Positions 54,652 through 63,950 of a stretch of DNA of 64,000 nt are shown in pieces. The stretch is from Bog-950 sp964423405 (GTDB taxonomy: Bacteria; Bacteroidota; Bacteroidia; Chitinophagales; LD1): contig CAYREY010000008.1 of assembly GCA_964423405.1 (NCBI GenBank), positions 35,379-99,378 of the forward strand, in the 5' to 3' direction. Made by a program: the position numbers and the translations under genes. The notes below the pieces were generated by a model. That model saw only the letters and a list, made by a program, of their open reading frames with translations. It did not search any database and was not told the origin of the DNA. Positions within the stretch are counted from its first letter, which is position 1; each line of letters opens with the position of its first letter.

Positions 54652-55422
54652 TTACACACAAAAATCTACAAAGCGCTGAATAGCCTTCAGCGCTTCTTTT
54701 TTCTTTTCGAAAATGCTCATGTGTTTGCAGGTATCGTAAAAGTGCACATCGGCTACCGGCGCAAACGACGCCTGCTGCGAGGTAAGGGCCAGTGGAGCGC
54801 TTTCGTCCTGTTTGCCGTTTAGCAATAGCACCGGCACGGTTGCATTGCGCAGCACATCTTCTTTGCCTTTGCGGTTCATCATGGCGGTGTTGGCCGCTAT
54901 CAGTGCTTCGGGAGTGTACTTTTCAGCTTTTTTAATCAGCGCCTCTATCAGCTTTTTACCGGCAGGGGTTTTCTTAAATGTATCGTGAAAAATATTGTAG
55001 TACAGCTCGCGCACAAACGGTGCGCTGCCGTGGCGGGCTATAAAATCGCAACCCTTTTTGCGGTTGGCTTTTTTCTCATTGGTATCGGCAAAGCAATGCG
55101 AGTTTACTAACCCGAAACCAGCAAGCATGTGCGGGTATTTTTCGGCAAAGTGCAGGGCTATGTAACCGCCCATGCTATGGCCCAGCAGTACGCACTTTTT
55201 TATCTTCTCTTCCTGCAACATAGCGTACAGCGCATCGGCATAGTGTTCCATGCTCAGCTTTTTGCTTAACAGCGGCGATCTGCCAAAGCCTTCTAAATCG
55301 GGCACTATTACCTTATAGTTTTTAGATAACGCTTTGGCCGTGTCATTCCACATGCTGCCTTCTTCAATAAAGCCGTGCACCAGCACTACTACCTTTCCCT
55401 TACCGGTTACTTTGTAATACAT
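54652..55422 (-). CDS. Alpha/beta-hydrolase
   Basis: A 256-residue hydrolase. The oxyanion region is VLVHGFIEEG, the nucleophile elbow is LLGHSMGGYIAL with Ser83, the candidate acid is the Asp in LLNGKQDESAPL, and the catalytic His is in CKHMSIFEKK. No signal peptide is seen, so it is cytoplasmic. The substrate is unknown; haloalkane-dehalogenase, esterase and lactonase relatives share this pattern. It converges with the collagen-like gene, whose stop is 23 bases away. Confidence 0.85.
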   Translation of the reverse strand: MYYKVTGKGKVVVLVHGFIEEGSMWNDTAKALSKNYKVIVPDLEGFGRSPLLSKKLSMEHYADALYAMLQEEKIKKCVLLGHSMGGYIALHFAEKYPHMLAGFGLVNSHCFADTNEKKANRKKGCDFIARHGSAPFVRELYYNIFHDTFKKTPAGKKLIEALIKKAEKYTPEALIAANTAMMNRKGKEDVLRNATVPVLLLNGKQDESAPLALTSQQASFAPVADVHFYDTCKHMSIFEKKKEALKAIQRFVDFCV

Positions 55423-55452
55423 GCTGTAAAGATGCTTTTATGTAGCAGAAAT

Positions 55453-55481
55453 AAAAAAGGGTGCGGCTGGCGCCGCACCCT
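55453..55481 (-). terminator. Intrinsic terminator of the 55523-57856 gene
   Basis: AGGGTGCGGC and GCCGCACCCT form a 10-base stem with a 4-base loop; the minus strand continues with TTTTTT. It lies 41 bases past the stop. Confidence 0.85.
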
Positions 55482-55522
55482 GTGCTTAGTTGACTAGGCT
55501 AAGACTATGAAAGAAAAGCTGA

Positions 55523-57856
55523 TTACTTAGATATTACCAGTTTCTGCACGGCAGCTTTTTCGCCGCTTAATATGCGTACCAGATAAATGCCATTGGTAAG
55601 CTCCGAAACATTTACCGCCGTTGTGTTGGCAGTAAGCTGTCCACCGGTTACCAACTGGCCAAGCTGGTTCATAATTTCAAAGGTTGCTCCTTTGTTAAAC
55701 TCGCCACGCAGGGCAACCTGGTTACCGGCAGGGTTAGGCAACATGGCAAACTCAAGCACCGGTGTTTCGGCAACGCCCGATATAAACTCACCCAGTGTAT
55801 TTACTACGGTGTTGGTTATTACCGGTTCGTTAAAGTCGAAATAAATACCGGCAGTGTTGGTTATTTGTGTGCCAAGTGCAAGGCCCGGTTTAAGGTTTAC
55901 GTGTACATCTATATAACCCTGGCTGGCTTCGTAATCGGCACCGCTGTCGGGCAGGTTAATGTTGGCAAACGTTACTACCAGTTGGTTGCCTATCAGCTCA
56001 ACGGTGTGCGGGTGGCTGGCGCCCGACACCTTAACGGTAGTCAGGTCAATATTAGCGTTAATCACATCGCGTATTACAACATCGCGTGCCGGTGCGGTAC
56101 CGGTGTTTTGAAAGCGGATGCGGTACGATAGTTTGTTGGTGCTTAAAGGCACTACGCCCTGGTTGCCTGTACCTTTAGGCGATACGGCTTTATCGTTAGG
56201 GTCCCACGAGCCAACAACCGTATCCTGCACTACAGCAACGTTATCGGCTGGTGTAGCATCGCCGGTTATCGGTTCTACCCACAGTGTATCTTCCGATAGG
56301 GTGCCCAGCGGCAACGAAACATTGGCGGTAAGGTCGATATAGATATATTCTGACGAGCCCGGCACCGATGATGCGATGTTGAAGGTAAGCAACCTGTTGG
56401 CTACATCGTGTGAGGCCGGAGTTTGGCTGGTTGCGTTAACGGTAGTACCTGCCGGGTAGCGGTAGGTAAGGGTGCCGTTCATAAGCATGGTGCCGGCATT
56501 GTAGTAGCCCAGGTAAACCCAGATAGGGAAACCGGGTGTAGTTGATGTTTGGTGATACAAGAAGGCCTGCAAATCCTGTACCGGTATGTTGCTTATTTGC
56601 TGGCAGGTGCTCGATGAGCAACCATTGGCATCGGTAGTGGTAAGGCAAACGGTCCAGGTGCCAAGGTTATTGTAAGTGTGGGTAGGGTTTTGCAGGGTAG
56701 AGGTAGTGCCATCGCCAAAATCCCACTCCCAGCTAATTGGGGTGTACGATGAGTAATCTAAAAACTGGTAGTTGCTGGTTTGGCCACTATCCATGTAGTA
56801 GTAGAATGCCGCCTGGCACAAAGGATAATTAATTGAGTCGTTCGGCACATAAATATATTGGCCATAGCTGCATGAGTCGCCGTTGCCATAGTACATAGTC
56901 ATGGTTACATAATAATTGCCTGGTGCGTTATATTGTTTTATCGGGTTTTGTAAAACGCTACCCGAACCATCGCCAAAGCTCCATAACCAAGCGGTTGCTG
57001 TATACCCCGAATCTGAAGCGGGGTAGAACGAGAACCGGTCGGGTATTACCGGGTTGCTGGCGCTATATGTAAAATAACAACCACCAGATCCTGACAGTGA
57101 ATACGTTGCAGCAGTTACGCAACCTTGTGCATCTACTACCGACAGGAAATAAGTGCCGGGTGTAAGGTTGCAGATGGTGGCGGTGGTGGCGTTGTTAGAC
57201 CAATAGTATGTATACGGCGGGGTGCCACCGGTAACCGTTGCTGTAAGCGAAGGGCCAACCAGGCCGCAACCATTGGGCGATTCGGTAACAGTTACCACCA
57301 AATTACAGCCATTTACGTTGCTACAGGCATTGCCGGTACATCCGTTGGCATCGGTTACGGTAACACAAACACCCTGTACCGGGCTTGGCTCGCAGGCCGA
57401 TGCACCGGTAGAGCCATCGGACCACAGGTAGGTGTACGGGGCATTGCCGGCCGGTATGGCCACGTAGTTGCGGTTGCCGCCCGCACAAATGCCCGAATCC
57501 TGAACGAGCGTAACAGGCATAGCACAGTTGATGCTAACGTTAAATACAATATCCAGTGTATCGCAGGTAAGTAAAAACCCGCCGTTTGATACACAGGCAA
57601 ATACCACAGCAGTATCGTAGCCGGTAAAGCCCTGCTGCGGGCAGTAAATAAACGTGCCGCTACCGGGGGTAAGGGCACCATGCAGTGGTGGTGTTATCAC
57701 CATCATACTATCCAGCGTGTAGCTGTTGGGCGAAGCCGTATAGGTAAAGCACTGGTTGGCTGTTACATCAAAAACAAAAGCCGGTATCTGGCTGTAAGCC
57801 CTTACCGACATAATGAGTATGCCGGCCAGCAGTACTATGTTTTTAAATGATTTCAT
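55523..57856 (-). CDS. PKD-domain surface protein with DUF7619-like and T9SS type A sorting domains
   Basis: A 777-residue exported protein with a signal peptide ending RAYSQ near residue 23. An N-terminal Ig-like domain (CFTYTASPNSYTL, PLHGALTPGSGTFIYCPQQGF) is followed by two SprB-like repeats with CVTVTDANGCTG and FLSVVDAQGCV. Two PKD domains follow (WLWSFGDGSGS and WEWDFGDGTTS). A conserved repeat domain (SWDPNDKAVSPKG, YRIRFQNTGTAPARDVVIRD) of the DUF7619 type precedes a type A sorting domain opening MLPNPAGNQV. It is probably a surface adhesin or structural protein. Its neighbour at 57988 is of similar class. Confidence 0.88.
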   Translation of the reverse strand: MKSFKNIVLLAGILIMSVRAYSQIPAFVFDVTANQCFTYTASPNSYTLDSMMVITPPLHGALTPGSGTFIYCPQQGFTGYDTAVVFACVSNGGFLLTCDTLDIVFNVSINCAMPVTLVQDSGICAGGNRNYVAIPAGNAPYTYLWSDGSTGASACEPSPVQGVCVTVTDANGCTGNACSNVNGCNLVVTVTESPNGCGLVGPSLTATVTGGTPPYTYYWSNNATTATICNLTPGTYFLSVVDAQGCVTAATYSLSGSGGCYFTYSASNPVIPDRFSFYPASDSGYTATAWLWSFGDGSGSVLQNPIKQYNAPGNYYVTMTMYYGNGDSCSYGQYIYVPNDSINYPLCQAAFYYYMDSGQTSNYQFLDYSSYTPISWEWDFGDGTTSTLQNPTHTYNNLGTWTVCLTTTDANGCSSSTCQQISNIPVQDLQAFLYHQTSTTPGFPIWVYLGYYNAGTMLMNGTLTYRYPAGTTVNATSQTPASHDVANRLLTFNIASSVPGSSEYIYIDLTANVSLPLGTLSEDTLWVEPITGDATPADNVAVVQDTVVGSWDPNDKAVSPKGTGNQGVVPLSTNKLSYRIRFQNTGTAPARDVVIRDVINANIDLTTVKVSGASHPHTVELIGNQLVVTFANINLPDSGADYEASQGYIDVHVNLKPGLALGTQITNTAGIYFDFNEPVITNTVVNTLGEFISGVAETPVLEFAMLPNPAGNQVALRGEFNKGATFEIMNQLGQLVTGGQLTANTTAVNVSELTNGIYLVRILSGEKAAVQKLVISK

Positions 57857-57915
57857 ATTTTTTAATTGAATGGTTATAAAAATCTATTTCTAACTTCGGG
57901 TTGCATTTTCTATTT

Positions 57916-57953
57916 GCCGGTGCGGCCCCTGGGGCTTGTGCCGGCTCTTTTTT
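57916..57953 (+). terminator. Terminator-like hairpin on the plus strand, orphan
   Basis: GCCGG...CCGGC with an internal GGCCCC/GGGGC pair, followed by TCTTTTTTTAT, looks like an intrinsic terminator in the plus direction. No rightward gene ends here; the flanking genes are both leftward. It may be the end of an antisense transcript or a chance structure. Confidence 0.35.
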
Positions 57954-57987
57954 TATAGGTTGTTCTTCATTTTGGGTTATGTTGTTT

Positions 57988-59358
57988 TTAATGTTGAACA
58001 AATATTTTTTGTGTGGTGGTAAAGTTGGCCGTACGCACTTTTACCAGGTAGCAACCTGCTGCCAGTGCTACCTGCCCGGTGTTTATGCTTACCCGGTTCA
58101 GGCTGTTGCCGGTTAGGTTATAAACCAGCCTGCCAGCCAGGTCGGTTAGTTCTACTGCCTCAATTTTTTCAGCTTCTATAAAAAATATGCCGCCGGTTGG
58201 GTTAGGGTATAGTTTTAGTTGCGCGGTGTTGGGCCCGTTAATACCGGTAGGTATTTTGTACACGTTTAGTTGTGGCTGTTCGGTACATACATCCAGCAGC
58301 ACGTTGTACTCGCTTACCAAGCGTACATTAGTAAGGCTGAATTGCAGTGCATGCCAACCCGGTGCGCTTACAATGCCATCAATATTATCATCTATAGGTA
58401 CGCGGGCACGCAGCAGGGTGCCGCCACCGGTGGCGGGGTTGTGGTTGGTACGTGTAACGGCCATTTCTATTTTGCCATCGGTACGGAAACTGCGTTTAAA
58501 AAACAGGCCGGTGTTGTTTTGCAACAACCACGATTGGGCGGTTTCGAACGTTACTGCATCGGCATCGGCAAAGGCATTGTCCAGTTCCAAAGTAAAAGCA
58601 ACGCCGTAGGCGTCGTTTAATGTTAAATCCTGTCCCAGTTTAATAAGCAGGTCCAGTGTATCGCCATCGTATATCGAATCGCCATTGGTTGATTGTATAA
58701 AAAGCGGAATACCATTGCGGCAGGGGCTGGTAGGTACTGTGTAGGGGTTCTGTACTGTAAACGAATTGCCATATACGGTTTCCAGTAGCGAAGCGTCCAG
58801 CGAATCTACAATACCATCACCGTTACAATCGGCTGCGCCCGGGTCGGAGCTAACGTATGCCGAGGGTTGCCATGCCAGCGAGGCGCTTGAAAACTGGGTG
58901 CCACGGCCCGGCCCTACCAGGTTATAAGCCAGCCCTATGGTAAGCACGTCGTAGTTTTCTACACGGCCATTCTGGTCGGCATCGCCGGCGTTAATGGTGT
59001 TGTTGGGGTTTAAAACGTTTATGTACAATGTTGCGGTATAATCCTGTCCGCCTATGCGCAGGTTGTATTGTAGCTGGTCGGTGCCGGTAAAGCCGGCAGT
59101 GGGGCAGTACGATATAAAAGATGAGTCGCTGCCGCTTACACCGGCAGTACCGTTTTGCGGGGCCGATACAACCGACAGGGTGAATGTGCTACCGCCCAAC
59201 TGATCGTTAGCTGTTACATCAATGTAATCGCTGCAATTGTTTTGCAGCACATTGGTTACATCGTTTTGTACGCCTACCTGTGCCGTTGCTGAAAAGCATA
59301 GCAACAGCAGGGCACATACAAGGGCCGGCAGAGCAGGGTAAAGTCTGGGCGTTTTCAT
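57988..59358 (-). CDS. Dockerin-like T9SS type A surface protein
   Basis: A 456-residue protein from the start at 59358, where a signal peptide (MKTPRLYPALPALVC through SATAQ) begins; a longer frame to 59415 is less likely. An N-terminal Ig-like segment (VTANDQLGGSTFTLSVVSAPQNG, YCPTAGFTGTDQ) is followed by DADQNGRVENYDVLTIG and DCNGDGIVDSLDASLLE, two EF-hand-like calcium loops of a dockerin type I module. The type A sorting domain starts LKLYPNPTGGIFFIEA. A dockerin module on a T9SS protein suggests scaffold or adhesin binding; no cohesin is in the window. Confidence 0.82.
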   Translation of the reverse strand: MKTPRLYPALPALVCALLLLCFSATAQVGVQNDVTNVLQNNCSDYIDVTANDQLGGSTFTLSVVSAPQNGTAGVSGSDSSFISYCPTAGFTGTDQLQYNLRIGGQDYTATLYINVLNPNNTINAGDADQNGRVENYDVLTIGLAYNLVGPGRGTQFSSASLAWQPSAYVSSDPGAADCNGDGIVDSLDASLLETVYGNSFTVQNPYTVPTSPCRNGIPLFIQSTNGDSIYDGDTLDLLIKLGQDLTLNDAYGVAFTLELDNAFADADAVTFETAQSWLLQNNTGLFFKRSFRTDGKIEMAVTRTNHNPATGGGTLLRARVPIDDNIDGIVSAPGWHALQFSLTNVRLVSEYNVLLDVCTEQPQLNVYKIPTGINGPNTAQLKLYPNPTGGIFFIEAEKIEAVELTDLAGRLVYNLTGNSLNRVSINTGQVALAAGCYLVKVRTANFTTTQKIFVQH

Positions 59359-59449
59359 ATACACTTTATTTGACGGTACAAACATGCAGCTTGTAAGTGG
59401 CAAAAAATGATACAATTTTTATTATCTTTCGGATATTTTTAAATATAAT

Positions 59450-60883
59450 ATGAAAGACACTTCATTTAGCAAACGGCTGCAGGAACAGTACCGTATTTTT
59501 TCGGAAGAAGAGAAGCGTAACCTGGGCCGCTACCTGGCTTCGCCCTTTTTTAACCGCGATAAAAGCCTGCTGGCGCTGCATAATTACCTGAGTGCCGGGC
59601 CGCCCGCTAGCGAAAGATACGATAAGAAAACAGCCTGGAAAGCAATATTTACCGGCGCTGCTTATAACGAAAAGAAGCTAAGCTATATGCTATCGGACCT
59701 GATGGCGGCAGCCGATGAGTTTGTATATAGTACCTATATGCTTACCCGCAAACCGCGCTACACCCATGTGCTGGATGAGTACTACACCCTGCGCGAGGCT
59801 ACCGAAAACAAAAAGGTACTTGCTGCCAAAGCGGTAAAAGGGTTGGGCCGGCAGGGCTATGTGCTTAGCCCCGAAGACTATCTGGAGCAGCACTATGCCG
59901 CAGAACTGGTAGAAGAGTTGCATACCACCTCGCTTAAAAGCTACCGTAAATACATAGCCGGTGCTGCGCGCAGCGCGCCCACCGGGCTGGACGTTTATTA
60001 TGTAATAGAAAAGCTGCGGCAGATGTGCCTGGTGGCCAACGATAACAACGTGTTTGGAACCAACACCCGCTGCTACTACGCTGCCGGGGTGCTGCAACTG
60101 GCCACACAACCAGGTATTATGAGTAACCCGTTTGTGCAGGCATACCGGGCGCTGTATGGATTGATAACCGAAAAAAGCGAGCAGCAATACAAGAAAGTAA
60201 AACAGGCTATTGAAAAGCACGGTTACGATTTTGAAGACAAAACACTGGCCGACTTTTTTACCTACGCCCGCAACTTTTGTATAGGCCGTATTAATGCCGG
60301 CGAGAGCCGTTATTTTGATGAGCTGTTTTACCTGTACGGGCAGGGCCTGCAAAAAAGGGTACTGTTGCTGAATGGCGAGATAAACGAACGCAACTACAAA
60401 AACATAGTTACTACTGCGCTGCGTACCCGCCGGTACGACTGGACGCTGGACTTTATAAACGAATACCACTACCAGCTAAACAAAGCGGTGCGCGACAACG
60501 CCTACAACTACAATATGGCTAACTACCTGTTTCATACCCGGCAGTACGATAAAGCGCTGCGCAGTTTGCAGAAAGTGCAACTGAGCGATTTGTTTTACGG
60601 GCTGGATGCGCGGTCGCTGATGCTGAAATGTTATTTTGAAACAGAAGAGAAAGAGGCTTTTTTGAACGCGTATTACAGTTTCAGGGTGTTTGTACAACGC
60701 CGCAAAAATGTATCGGAGCAGCACCGCAAAAACTACCTCAACTTTTTACGCATAGCCAAAAAGCTGATGAACCTGCGCCCACGCGATAAAAAAGCAATAG
60801 CAGCCCTGCAAAAAGATATAGGCAGCGCAACAGCACTGGCCGATAAAAACTGGCTGCAGGAAAAACTAAACGTGTACCTGTAA
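59450..60883 (+). CDS. Helical (TPR-like) protein of unknown function
   Basis: A 477-residue protein with no signal peptide, membrane segment or recognised motif. It is rich in Tyr, Arg and Lys and strongly helical, with repeated pairs such as ARNFCIGRINAGESRYFDEL and ANYLFHTRQYDKALRSLQKV, the latter close to a TPR-like motif. It opens FSKRLQEQYRIFSEEEKRN. Function unknown. It is divergent from the dockerin-like gene and converges with the hydrolase at 60889 (5 bases apart). Confidence 0.7.
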   Translation: MKDTSFSKRLQEQYRIFSEEEKRNLGRYLASPFFNRDKSLLALHNYLSAGPPASERYDKKTAWKAIFTGAAYNEKKLSYMLSDLMAAADEFVYSTYMLTRKPRYTHVLDEYYTLREATENKKVLAAKAVKGLGRQGYVLSPEDYLEQHYAAELVEELHTTSLKSYRKYIAGAARSAPTGLDVYYVIEKLRQMCLVANDNNVFGTNTRCYYAAGVLQLATQPGIMSNPFVQAYRALYGLITEKSEQQYKKVKQAIEKHGYDFEDKTLADFFTYARNFCIGRINAGESRYFDELFYLYGQGLQKRVLLLNGEINERNYKNIVTTALRTRRYDWTLDFINEYHYQLNKAVRDNAYNYNMANYLFHTRQYDKALRSLQKVQLSDLFYGLDARSLMLKCYFETEEKEAFLNAYYSFRVFVQRRKNVSEQHRKNYLNFLRIAKKLMNLRPRDKKAIAALQKDIGSATALADKNWLQEKLNVYL

Positions 60884-60888
60884 TGGGT

Positions 60889-61719
60889 TTAATGCGAATC
60901 GAGCCAGCCGGTCATATAGCCCAACACATTGTTGCGGTCTGCTTCGGGTTCGTTATGCAGTTCGTGGTAAAAGCCCTCCCATAGTTTAGCGGTTACCAGG
61001 TTTTTGGGTGCGCGCCCGGCAAACAGCTTAGTGCCCTCCGGCGAGGTAAGTTTATCGTCGGTGCCATGCATAATCAGCAAGGGCACGTTCAGTTCGGCGG
61101 CGTGCTCCAGCGCCCACTTACCGGCCTCGAAAAAGCCGAGGAATGTGCCGGCTGTAATTTTGCCGTGGTTAAATTTATCGGCATCGTATTTTTTAACCTC
61201 GTCTTTATCGCGCGAAATAGCCGATGAGTCCAGCTCGGCTTTTTCGGTAAAGGCCGGGTAAATATTTACCATCATTTTGGCCAGAAATACTTTAAAGGCA
61301 GGTGGTTCGAACCCTAACTTAAGCAGCGGGCCGGTGGCAATGGCGCCGCTGATGTTTGGTTTGCGGCGCAGCAGGTAGTTAAGCACTATGCCGCCGCCCA
61401 TGCTATGGCCCCACAGGTATTTTTTTACGCCGGGAAAACGCTCTTCGGCAGCCGATAAAATATGTTTAACCGAATCGAGCGTAGCATCGTAGGTAGGGGC
61501 GTGGCCGCGCTTGCCGGTGGTTTTACCGTGGCCAAAACCATCGTAGGTAAGTACGGCATACCCGGCGTTGCACAGGTATTGTGCCGGGCGTTCGTAGCGG
61601 CTGCTGTGCTCGTTAAAGCCGTGCACAATGCATACCACGCCTTTGGGCTGGGCGGGTTTCCAGCCCTGCGCAAAAAATGTTTCGCCCTCCTGTTGCCAGC
61701 TAAATTCAAAATGGGTCAT
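60889..61719 (-). CDS. Monoacylglycerol-lipase-like alpha/beta-hydrolase
   Basis: A 276-residue hydrolase from the ATG at 61719, chosen because the longer frame to 61812 encodes a tail inside a repeat-like sequence. The oxyanion segment is VCIVHGFNEHSSRY, the nucleophile elbow is LWGHSMGGGIVLNY, the Asp is in IMHGTDDKLTSPEG and the His is in FYHELHNEPE. This matches the serine aminopeptidase S33/monoglyceride-lipase family. It is cytoplasmic and probably cleaves glycerides or lysophospholipids. Confidence 0.88.
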   Translation of the reverse strand: MTHFEFSWQQEGETFFAQGWKPAQPKGVVCIVHGFNEHSSRYERPAQYLCNAGYAVLTYDGFGHGKTTGKRGHAPTYDATLDSVKHILSAAEERFPGVKKYLWGHSMGGGIVLNYLLRRKPNISGAIATGPLLKLGFEPPAFKVFLAKMMVNIYPAFTEKAELDSSAISRDKDEVKKYDADKFNHGKITAGTFLGFFEAGKWALEHAAELNVPLLIMHGTDDKLTSPEGTKLFAGRAPKNLVTAKLWEGFYHELHNEPEADRNNVLGYMTGWLDSH

Positions 61720-61767
61720 ATAGTATAGTTTGGTGTTGGTTTTTGCCTCACCCCTCTGCCTTTGGCA

Positions 61768-61800
61768 TCTCCCCTCTCCATTTATTATGGAGAGGGGAGA
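61768..61800. repeat. Strong hairpin of a possible interspersed repeat
   Basis: TCTCCCCTCTCCA and its perfect 13-base complement surround a 7-base loop in the divergent gap. The flanking CTCACCCCTCTGCC segment resembles a common bacterial intergenic repeat, by recall. No gene is coded in it. Confidence 0.6.
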
Positions 61801-61901
61801 CCGAACCGGCAACAGGGGCCGGAAACTGTTTTATATGTGCTGTTTGTACAAAACAGGTTCTTGTTTTCAAATGTAGAATTATCTTGCGTAAAAATTTAAA
61901 A

Positions 61902-62969
61902 ATGAAAAAGGTGCTGTTGTTTACCGGTATAATAGTATTGGCTGCCATGCTGTATGTAGTTGGTATGATACTGTTTGGTTTAATAACCAAGTTTAAACCA
62001 CAACCGGTAGAGGAAGTGGCGGTGGTAAATGCAAAAAACCAGGATACCAATGCAGCCGCGCTGCCCGACAGTACGTTTAGCTTTTTAATATGGAACGTAG
62101 GCTATGGCGGCCTGGGTAAAGAGGTTGACTTTTTTTACGATGAAGGTAAAATGGTAACCTCGCCTAAAGACCACGTGCTGAAGAATAACACCGGCATGGT
62201 TAAGTTTTTTGAGCAAAGCCGCGATGTTGATTTTATTATGCTGCAAGAGGTGGACCGCGACAGCAAACGTAGCTGGCATATAGACCAGGCAGAAGAGTTT
62301 GCCACCGCCCTGCCGGCGCACCGCTATGCGTTTACACCTAATTATGTGGTACGCTACCTGCCGTTTCCGTTTACCAACCCGATAGGCAAAGTATATGGCG
62401 GCCTGCAAACACTAAGCAAGTATGCCCCGCTGGAGAGCAAGCGTATTGCCTTGCCAGGTATTACCGATTTTCCGCGCAAGGTGTTTTACCTGGAGCGCTG
62501 CCTGCTGCAACAACGGTATAAGTTGAACAACGGTAAAGACCTGGTGGTGATTAACACCCACTTTGAAGCCTACGATGATGGCAGCGTAAAGAAAGAGCAG
62601 ATGGCGCTTACCAAAAAAATACTGGAAGAGGAGTATGCCAAAGGCAACTATGTGGTACTTGGAGGCGACTGGAACATAGCGCCTCCATCTTTCAACGTAC
62701 ATACGTGGGAGAAAGAACCGGAAGATGACCAGTTGTACCTGAAGAACAACGATGCCAACTACATACCGGGCTGGCAATATGTGTATGACAGTACCACGGC
62801 TACCAACCGTAAAAACAAGTTTCCGTTCGACCCGGCTAAAACATTTACTACGGTTATAGACTACTACTTTACCTCGCCTAATATTGAAATTGAAGAAGTG
62901 AAAGGCGTAGATATGGGCTTTGACTACAGCGACCACCAACCGGTGAAGCTGAAGATAAAGCTGAAGTAA
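61902..62969 (+). CDS. Endonuclease/exonuclease/phosphatase family protein, membrane-anchored
   Basis: A 356-residue protein; the start at 61902 gives an N-terminal membrane segment (residues 4-25), absent from the longer frame. The EEP fold is shown by WNVGYGG, MLQEVDRDS, VINTHFEAYD, VLGGDWNIAP and the closing YSDHQPVKLK (catalytic His). Members act on phosphodiesters or phospholipids; the substrate here is unknown. It is probably a periplasm-facing enzyme anchored to the inner membrane. Confidence 0.88.
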   Translation: MKKVLLFTGIIVLAAMLYVVGMILFGLITKFKPQPVEEVAVVNAKNQDTNAAALPDSTFSFLIWNVGYGGLGKEVDFFYDEGKMVTSPKDHVLKNNTGMVKFFEQSRDVDFIMLQEVDRDSKRSWHIDQAEEFATALPAHRYAFTPNYVVRYLPFPFTNPIGKVYGGLQTLSKYAPLESKRIALPGITDFPRKVFYLERCLLQQRYKLNNGKDLVVINTHFEAYDDGSVKKEQMALTKKILEEEYAKGNYVVLGGDWNIAPPSFNVHTWEKEPEDDQLYLKNNDANYIPGWQYVYDSTTATNRKNKFPFDPAKTFTTVIDYYFTSPNIEIEEVKGVDMGFDYSDHQPVKLKIKLK

Positions 62970-63010
62970 CGGCGTTACTTTTTTGCCCAACTACACTTTT
63001 ATTAGGTGGT

Positions 63011-63550
63011 ATGAGACATGCTTTACTTTTGCAGGTATGTATGCTGTTATTGAGTGTGGCTGCCATGGGTCAACACACGGATACTTTTGCCGTAAAGAAA
63101 CAGGTGGTTACACCAGCGAAACTGGGGCGTGATACATTTATACAACGCACCTATCTTTCGGAAAAGACAGAGATGTTCAACAGGATATTATATCGTACCG
63201 GCATTAAAATTACGGGCCCTGGTACGCTGGTATTATTTAAGGCCACCCAAAGCATACTGAATGCTACCGGTGTAAGCGAAGATAGAAATGCAAACATGGG
63301 TGAATTCTACAAACTACCCTGTAGCATGAGCGCGGATTCAATCTTTTTCATTTTCACACAAAGAAGGCAATCGGGCAGGGCACCGGGCAAGACACTTGAA
63401 ATAACCAAAGGTTACCGTGGTGTGTTTGTAAATGGTGCCATTTGGATGGAGATAAACACTACCTCCAACAGCAGCGAGGTGTTGCCTGCACATGACGAGG
63501 AGCGGTTTGTGTTGTTTAAAGAAGAGATGAAAGTTACAAACCGGAAATAG
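63011..63550 (+). CDS. Small secreted protein of unknown function
   Basis: A 179-residue protein with a signal peptide (1-21, ending AAMGQ). The mature part has LYRTGIKITGPGTLVLFKATQS, a MSADSIFFIFTQRRQSGR segment and an FVLFKEEMKV tail, with one Cys at about residue 103. No family is recognised. It lies 41 bases after the EEP gene on the same strand, so the two may be co-transcribed. Confidence 0.65.
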   Translation: MRHALLLQVCMLLLSVAAMGQHTDTFAVKKQVVTPAKLGRDTFIQRTYLSEKTEMFNRILYRTGIKITGPGTLVLFKATQSILNATGVSEDRNANMGEFYKLPCSMSADSIFFIFTQRRQSGRAPGKTLEITKGYRGVFVNGAIWMEINTTSNSSEVLPAHDEERFVLFKEEMKVTNRK

Positions 63551-63566
63551 CGGTCGTATAGGGTTA

Positions 63567-63636
63567 TCCCGCCGTGGTTGGTGTTTAGCTTTCTTAATAA
63601 TATTACAGAGCAGCGCTACCAACCACTAAGTTACCT
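63567..63636 (+). repeat. Interspersed repeat R, copy 1
   Basis: This 70-base unit matches the unit at 63881-63950 at 61 of 70 positions. It contains an internal inverted repeat, GTGGTTGG near the start and CCAACCAC near the end. Confidence 0.85.
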
Positions 63637-63689
63637 GTTTGGCAACATGCTTTGCTCAAAAGCCTGGCTACCTTACGTCAGCGGGGCAC

Positions 63690-63793
63690 ACTTTGGTTCC
63701 GTACCTACGGCACCACAAAAATCCCGTAGGGATTAGATATGGGTAGAAAAACATCGCTACTATCCGGCACCCCGTAGCGGGTGCTACCTTTAC
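63690..63793. repeat. Interspersed repeat of the CCCGTAGGG type
   Basis: Contains ATCCCGTAGGGAT and CACCCCGTAGCGGGTG, two short palindromes, with TATGGGTAGAAAAACA between them. I recall similar repeats from Chitinophagales intergenic regions, but no database search was run. It lies between the two copies of repeat R. No gene is seen in the 450 bases after 63550. Confidence 0.6.
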
Positions 63794-63880
63794 CAGCCAC
63801 GCCTTTGTTTCGCAATACAGCACCGCTGCTTTTCGCCAATTTATCAGACTAATCTTGTACATAAGTACATATAAATAATT

Positions 63881-63950
63881 TCCCGCCGTGGTTGGTGTTT
63901 AGCTTCTTTAGTAGAATAGCAGAGCAGCGCCACCAACCACAAAGTTACCT
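63881..63950 (+). repeat. Interspersed repeat R, copy 2
   Basis: The second copy of the 70-base unit, same orientation as copy 1 and 314 bases away; its inverted repeat GTGGTTGGTG/CACCAACCAC is perfect. Confidence 0.85.

Noticed and set aside
63668..63862. Minus-strand frame of 64 codons in the repeat cluster
   Set aside because: It runs through repeat elements and has no start context or family pattern.
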